Shown in pieces: positions 59,561 through 64,000 of a DNA stretch of 64,000 nucleotides. The stretch lies in assembly GCA_002197995.1 (NCBI GenBank), contig NGZR01000007.1, positions 764,399 through 828,398 of the forward strand, written 5' to 3'. Position 1 is the first letter of the stretch. Each line of letters starts with the position of its first letter. The position numbers and the translations under genes were made by a program. Source of the DNA: Gaeumannomyces sp. JS-464. Its lineage: Eukaryota; Ascomycota; Sordariomycetes; Magnaporthales; Magnaporthaceae. A model generated the notes under the pieces. It was not told the DNA's origin, ran no database searches, and saw only the letters and a program-made list of their open reading frames with translations.

Positions 59561-61131
59561 AAGGCAGGGCTGCCCGGCGACAGCAAGCCGCACCCTCGGG
59601 TCGGAACTTGGGGCGTTGGACGGAGGACGAGATGGGAGGGAGAGACGCAGACCAACGAAGACGTTGCCGTGTGTTTGGTACCCAGGCAGGCAGGCAGACA
59701 GACAGGAGGCAACCGATACTTCGGTGGCCCAGAGAGATGGAATAGCCTTAGCTCAGACTTACATAGTCCTGATTTTTGAACGGTCAGGTTCAATGCCGAG
59801 GCGGCGGTGCCAACTGCAACTCCCAAAGGGTTCATGACTAGCCCAGTGACTAGATTCATCCCAAAGATTTTTGCCCATATCTTATCCTGTATCCCTTCTC
59901 CTTCGTTCCGCTCTGGCAATCAGCCTCTCTAAACAAAGCAGAGTGATGGCGCTGCACCTCACGAACCGCTGGGCGTTCCAGCTACAGTGGATGCTGCTGA
60001 TGGAACCGTACCGACCAGGACCGGGCCCAGCCGATTCCCTACATACAATTGATTCCTTTTAGCAGTCTACCCCAACACTAATTAGACGGGCACCAGCCCG
60101 CCGTGATGTTCACCTTTCGTGTTTTAACATGACGTCGGCCCGTCATGGAGGCCCACAGGGCCGAGCGCGGCATGGGCTTGTGTGATGCATCAAACCCTGG
60201 CACACGAGACTCGACAGTACCGTGGACGTTCATGCACGCCAGCGAGAGTGAGGGCTGGCTATTTTTTTCTCGCCGCCCGGTTTGGATTTCATGTTATTCC
60301 CGAGCTCCGATCGATGTCGGTGAAAAAGGGGAGTGAGGGACAAGAAGTGGGCGAATCTCACCGGTGAAGCACAGCTCGGACGAATTGATCGCTTTGCGAT
60401 TTTTTTTTTTTTTTCATTCGTTTTTGAACTTTGAAATGTTTGTTTTATTTATTGGAAAATGGAACACAGAAACATCAATTTGCGAGGAGACTTTCCCGTG
60501 TCTCGACTCGGTTCGTCCGCTTGTAAATGGTATCATGCTTTCGCCCAAACCTTTCTCCGTCGCGCATAAAAAGAAAAAGAGGTAGAAGCAAAGAAATATT
60601 ACATGTCGAGTGACGTGAAACTGGACCAAAAAGGGGGGATGAAAAAAAGACCAAAAAGCTCCGTCAAACCCCCGGGGGACAAAGTGTATATGATATATAC
60701 AGGCTATCTACCTAGCCAAAGCAAGAGAAACGTTAAAAAAAGAAAAGTAAAGAAATCATCGGGTTGCTCATCCCATCTAAAAATGCTGAGGGTTGCGGTC
60801 GTCGCGGCGTTGTGTCGGCGAGGGAAAAAAACAAAAACATGGGGAGCCACCAAGGCGGTGCTTGTGCTGCTGGTCCCCAACGTGATGGATGTCCCGCCTT
60901 TGGTCGCGCGTCGCTTGCTTCGCTGTTGTCCACAACGCCGTTCCCGTCCGGTGAATCCCACGCGCTCTTCTAATTACCAACCACGTCCCAATGTCGCTCT
61001 TGTCCCTCGTAGATAGGCGGGGGAGGAGAGAGAAAAAAGAAAAAAAATTGTTGTCTCCAGGAAGGTGACCCCTCACTGGCTTGATGTGTTTTTGAACTTT
61101 TTTTTTATATTTGATTTGGGGACGTGATGAC
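59561..61131. other. Intergenic region right of the repeat island
   Basis: No gene seen. CAGG/CAGA repeats at 59681-59708 and a T run at 60400-60414. The part next to 61131 is the 3' flank of the Rds1-like gene. Confidence 0.5.
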
Positions 61132-62089
61132 TTAGGAGATTTGGACCACCATGGGGCCGGCCACGATCATGTCGTCCGTCAGCTTGCCAGTCAGCGGGGC
61201 AGCGTTGGACAGGGTGACATAGACGACGCCCTCGAGGTTCTGCGGGATAACGCAGCCGGTGCCGGCGGTGAAGGGAGAAGGCGGTGCCGCCAACGATCTG
61301 GCCGTTGGTGAAGGCACAGAACTGGCCGGCAGAGCCACCGGCGGCCTGCAGGTTCAGGGTCTGGCCAGCGGCCAGGGTAGAGACCTGGGCGCCCTGGGCC
61401 ATGGCCAGAGCGGGGAAGCCTGGATGGCAAGGTTGGATCCCTGGGGGCACGACTTGATGAAGGGCGCGGCCAGCGAGAAGACCTGCTTGGGGCTCAGGGC
61501 GGTGTCGAAGGCGTTGGGCGAGGCGGCGACCTTCGAGGCGACGCGGATAAAGGTCTGGTGGCGGGCCTCGATCGTCAGGATGGAGCCGGCGGTGCTCAGG
61601 ATGGAGCGGTCAGTGACGAGGGGTGCGGCGCCGAGGTAGGCCGAAACACCGACGCTCTCGAGGACCGAGGCGGTGCCGACCATGCCCTTGGCGTCGGTGA
61701 AGCCAAAGTTGTACTCGCAAGCCTGGACGGGCTTGACGCCAGCCTGTGCGATAGCGCCCTGCAGCAGCGAGACGTGGGTCTGCTCGCTCGTGCCAACACC
61801 CTGGAGGTCGGTGATCTGTTGCGGCGTCAGGCCAAGGGACTGAAAGTCCGACTGGGGGAACTTGGCGAAACCCTGCTGGTAGAAAGCGGCCTCGAGCAGC
61901 TCCAGGGTCAGGGCAAACTGCAGAATGTCGACGTCCGTCAGACCAGCGGCGGCGGCGGCGCGTTCTGGCGCCTGCTGAGCTCGTACAGCTTCATCTGGTT
62001 GCTGTTGAGGCGGGGCCGGCGGGGAGCGCCGAGGCAACGGCGGCCAGGCCGGCCACGACGAGACCGGCGGTCTTCATGATCGAAGGCAT
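61132..62089 (-). CDS. Rds1-like secreted protein with ferritin-like fold, several frame breaks
   Basis: The start at 62089 gives a signal peptide (MPSIMKTAGLVVAGLAAVAS, then ALPAG). The mature part has LNSNQMKLYELSRRQNAPPP, then the ferritin-like core (GLTDVDILQFALTLELLEAA, TSEQTHVSLLQGAI, ILTIEARHQTFIRVASKVAA) with conserved Glu and His positions, and a beta-rich C-terminus (QNLEGVVYVTLSNAAPLTGK). Relatives include stress-responsive rds1 of fission yeast; the biochemical role is not settled. Frame changes are needed near 62010, 61946-61962 (GCG repeat), 61416 (a shortened T run on the coding strand) and 61270. The stop is at 61132-61134. A TATATA box lies about 195 nt upstream. Confidence 0.75.
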
Positions 62090-62282
62090 CTTGTTGACTA
62101 TGTGTCTTCTCCTTGTTCCTTTCCCTCTGTTCCTATTTCCTTCCTCTTGAGACCTCCTGCTAGCAGTGGAGACTTCGAGTGAGTGACTTTGTTTCTGGCC
62201 AGAGAAGTTATTCAGATGAAGCAGCCCGGCTGTTTGGGAAGTGGTTGTTAACGGTTGGAAGAATTAGGGGTATTATATGGGG

Positions 62283-62289
62283 TATATAA
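62283..62289 (-). promoter_or_regulatory. TATA box of the Rds1-like gene
   Basis: Read on the minus strand the sequence is TTTATATAC, about 195 nt before the start codon at 62089, a plausible distance for a strongly induced fungal gene with a leader of over 100 nt. Confidence 0.45.
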
Positions 62290-64000
62290 AGGGACTGGAT
62301 GGGGAAATAGAGAATGATGAGCAAAAAACCGATGATCCCAGTGAAAGCAGACCAGCGCTTTTTTTGGTAAGAAGTGAAGACGTAACGAAGGAGTGCGAAG
62401 GGTGAGGAACAAGAAAGGGAGGGAGAGAGAGAGAAAAGCGAGCAGGTGAGGGGGAGGAGAGAAGCTTAAAACACCATGATGGGATCGAGGGAAACGAATG
62501 GAGTGGATCCCAAGAAACCGAAGGATAGGCAAGAAAAAAAAAAAAAGGGCCGCTAATCTGAACCCTGCCGGGGCAAATCTCTTTCCGGACCGCGCACGCC
62601 CTCTGCGTAAGTGTGGTTGCGCCTGAGACGGAAGCCCGGATGCAACGAGTTCCCCCAGAGAAGGGTCAAGGGAAAAAAAAGAGGAAACAGGGGGGCGAGC
62701 AGCGGCAGGGGTTGATTTAGCTCGTGTGGGGCATTGGCAAATCCCCCACCAGGCGGCTACGTCGCTTTCCGGCGACCGGCTTCCCGCACAGCGGGTGCTG
62801 CGAAAAGAGGGTTTGAATCGAGACAACAATGCGAGGAGCGATGGGAGGACTAGGAGGCGCTTCCCTGCGTGTGTGTGGGGGTGCTGTCTCGCTTAGCGAA
62901 TGCCAGGGAAGCCTCGCGCAGGTCGGCACTTGGGCTTCCAGTGCCAGCCAGCCCTTCGATCTGATGGCGACTCGTGATGGCAGGCGACCTGATCGGCCTG
63001 CCTCGCACGCACGGCGGAGCGGATCCTCGGCTGCGGCACGAGCTCTGCCAACGGCGGCCGTGTCGTGCCAACCAGCCGGGTCCCTCTACCTTCCTAGCTG
63101 GCAGCGCGATAGAAGCTGCTCCATGCCTCGTCCTTCTCCTTCTCTCTCTCTCTGCCCACTAAGCAACGACACCTCAGGTAAGGTGGGCTCTCTTGGCGGG
63201 GCGACTTAGCCGCGGCACCGTCGACAGCACTAAGTCATCCCTTTTCTTCTTCAGACGTCGAGCGCCAGAGTGCCACAGGCAAGGCATTAGGACGGATGAG
63301 GGGCCTGTCGACCGGGGTCGCGTTTTTGCCGTCCTGGCGGCTGGGCGCGTTCGGATGGCAGGACGAGCGAGAGTCTCAACTCGCGGGAAGGGAAGGACAC
63401 GCAAGCACATGGACGCGCCGCCACCACCCGCTCGCTGCCACTAGTAAGTCGCCGCCGCCACCAGCCAGCGCCCTGGCCACCCACACCCACACCCACACCC
63501 GCACCCGCACCCGCACAAGGCACATGGAGCCTCGTCCGGATGGAGGACGAACCTGTTTCGTTTCCCGGGAGCCTGCCTCGTTCGGGCTGGGTCTGCTGCT
63601 GCTACAAGGGGAGAGGCGGCGGGGCAGCGACAGCGACGGGGTCGACGACGGAAAGCGGGACGCGCGACACAATAAGGTCTCTGGAGCCAAAGAAAGAAAA
63701 GAAAAGAAAAGAGGAGCCCCAGTCCCCGCAGAGGGGAACAAAAACAGCCGCCGAGGCCAATGAGAATGCGCGGCGTTCAGAAACGAGATGGGATGAAAAT
63801 CGGCGACCGGGGGGCTGGAGAGGTGGGCATCCCGGCGTTTGCGAGGCTACTTGGGCAGCGAGTTCAATTTTTTTTTATTTTACTTTTTGGCTCGGCATCT
63901 CCATCCCGCCCTGGCTGCAGGTCCAGCTTCAGCGCAGGGTCGCAGCAAACGCGGGACTCCAGGCGAGCACGGAGGCTGGCGCTATGCCTGATTAGGCTTG
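62290..64000. other. Upstream region of the Rds1-like gene, no gene seen
   Basis: GC-rich with purine/pyrimidine strand bias and a CACCCA/CACCCG hexanucleotide repeat at 63477-63515. The open frames are low in complexity and overlap on both strands. Nothing conserved was recognised. Confidence 0.5.
63477..63515. repeat. CACCCR hexanucleotide repeat
   Basis: Six units of CACCCA or CACCCG. Confidence 0.9.

Noticed and set aside
59305..59919. 204-codon minus-strand frame
   Set aside because: Low-complexity Pro/Ser/Arg composition and overlap with coiled-coil remnants on the plus strand; no conserved motif.
60603..61016. 137-codon plus-strand frame downstream of the Rds1-like gene
   Set aside because: Lys/Arg/Val-rich, no start context or conserved motif, and overlapping frames on the other strand; likely 3' flank.

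Overview
The window is nuclear DNA of a filamentous ascomycete, most likely a Sordariomycete. The evidence is short spliceosomal introns (mostly 60-130 nt, GTANGT-like donors, CTAAC-type branch sites), GC-rich codon use, Zn2Cys6 regulators, and a copia-type retrotransposon with many C-to-T-type changes that look like repeat-induced point mutation (RIP). No RNA gene, CRISPR array or bacterial feature was seen.

Layout. (1) 3-1136 is the 3' part of SWC4 (SWR1/NuA4 chromatin subunit). (2) 1137-13328 is a 12-kb stretch with no convincing gene but many simple repeats and a TATA/CT-rich promoter-like block at 10.4 kb. It lies upstream of (3) 13329-15749, a Zn2Cys6 protein whose C-terminus is a maltose/galactoside-type hexapeptide acetyltransferase domain in which the expected catalytic His is not seen. 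(4) 16849-25538 holds a second Zn2Cys6 regulator, the AP-3 mu subunit (minus), a small DMAC1-like membrane protein and an F-box-like protein. (5) 25539-45986 is a dense housekeeping block: RRP4 (exosome), NOT3/5 (CCR4-NOT, minus), DTD1 (D-aminoacyl-tRNA deacylase), cyclophilin-40, a Rad9/Crb2-like BRCT protein (minus), a tentative small gene, a DUF4048-like coiled-coil protein and VMA1 (V-ATPase subunit A). (6) 46.5-59.4 kb is a repeat island. It contains a 12-bp minisatellite, a complete copia LTR retrotransposon (47567-55153, 236-bp LTRs, 5-bp target duplication, decayed interior), two degenerate copies of an unrecognised gene family on either side of it, and coiled-coil gene remnants. (7) 61132-62089 (minus) is an Rds1-like secreted ferritin-fold protein, followed by its long promoter side.

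The housekeeping genes act in chromatin remodelling, RNA decay (RRP4, NOT3/5), translation proofreading (DTD1), Hsp90 co-chaperoning (cyclophilin-40), vesicle/vacuole function (AP-3 mu, VMA1) and the DNA damage checkpoint. They do not form a cluster.

Many conserved genes, including ones expected to be essential (RRP4, NOT3/5), carry single-base frame breaks, often in homopolymers. I read most of these as consensus errors in the assembly rather than real pseudogenes, and give the exact places. Intron and exon borders were assigned by eye from splice signals and protein similarity.
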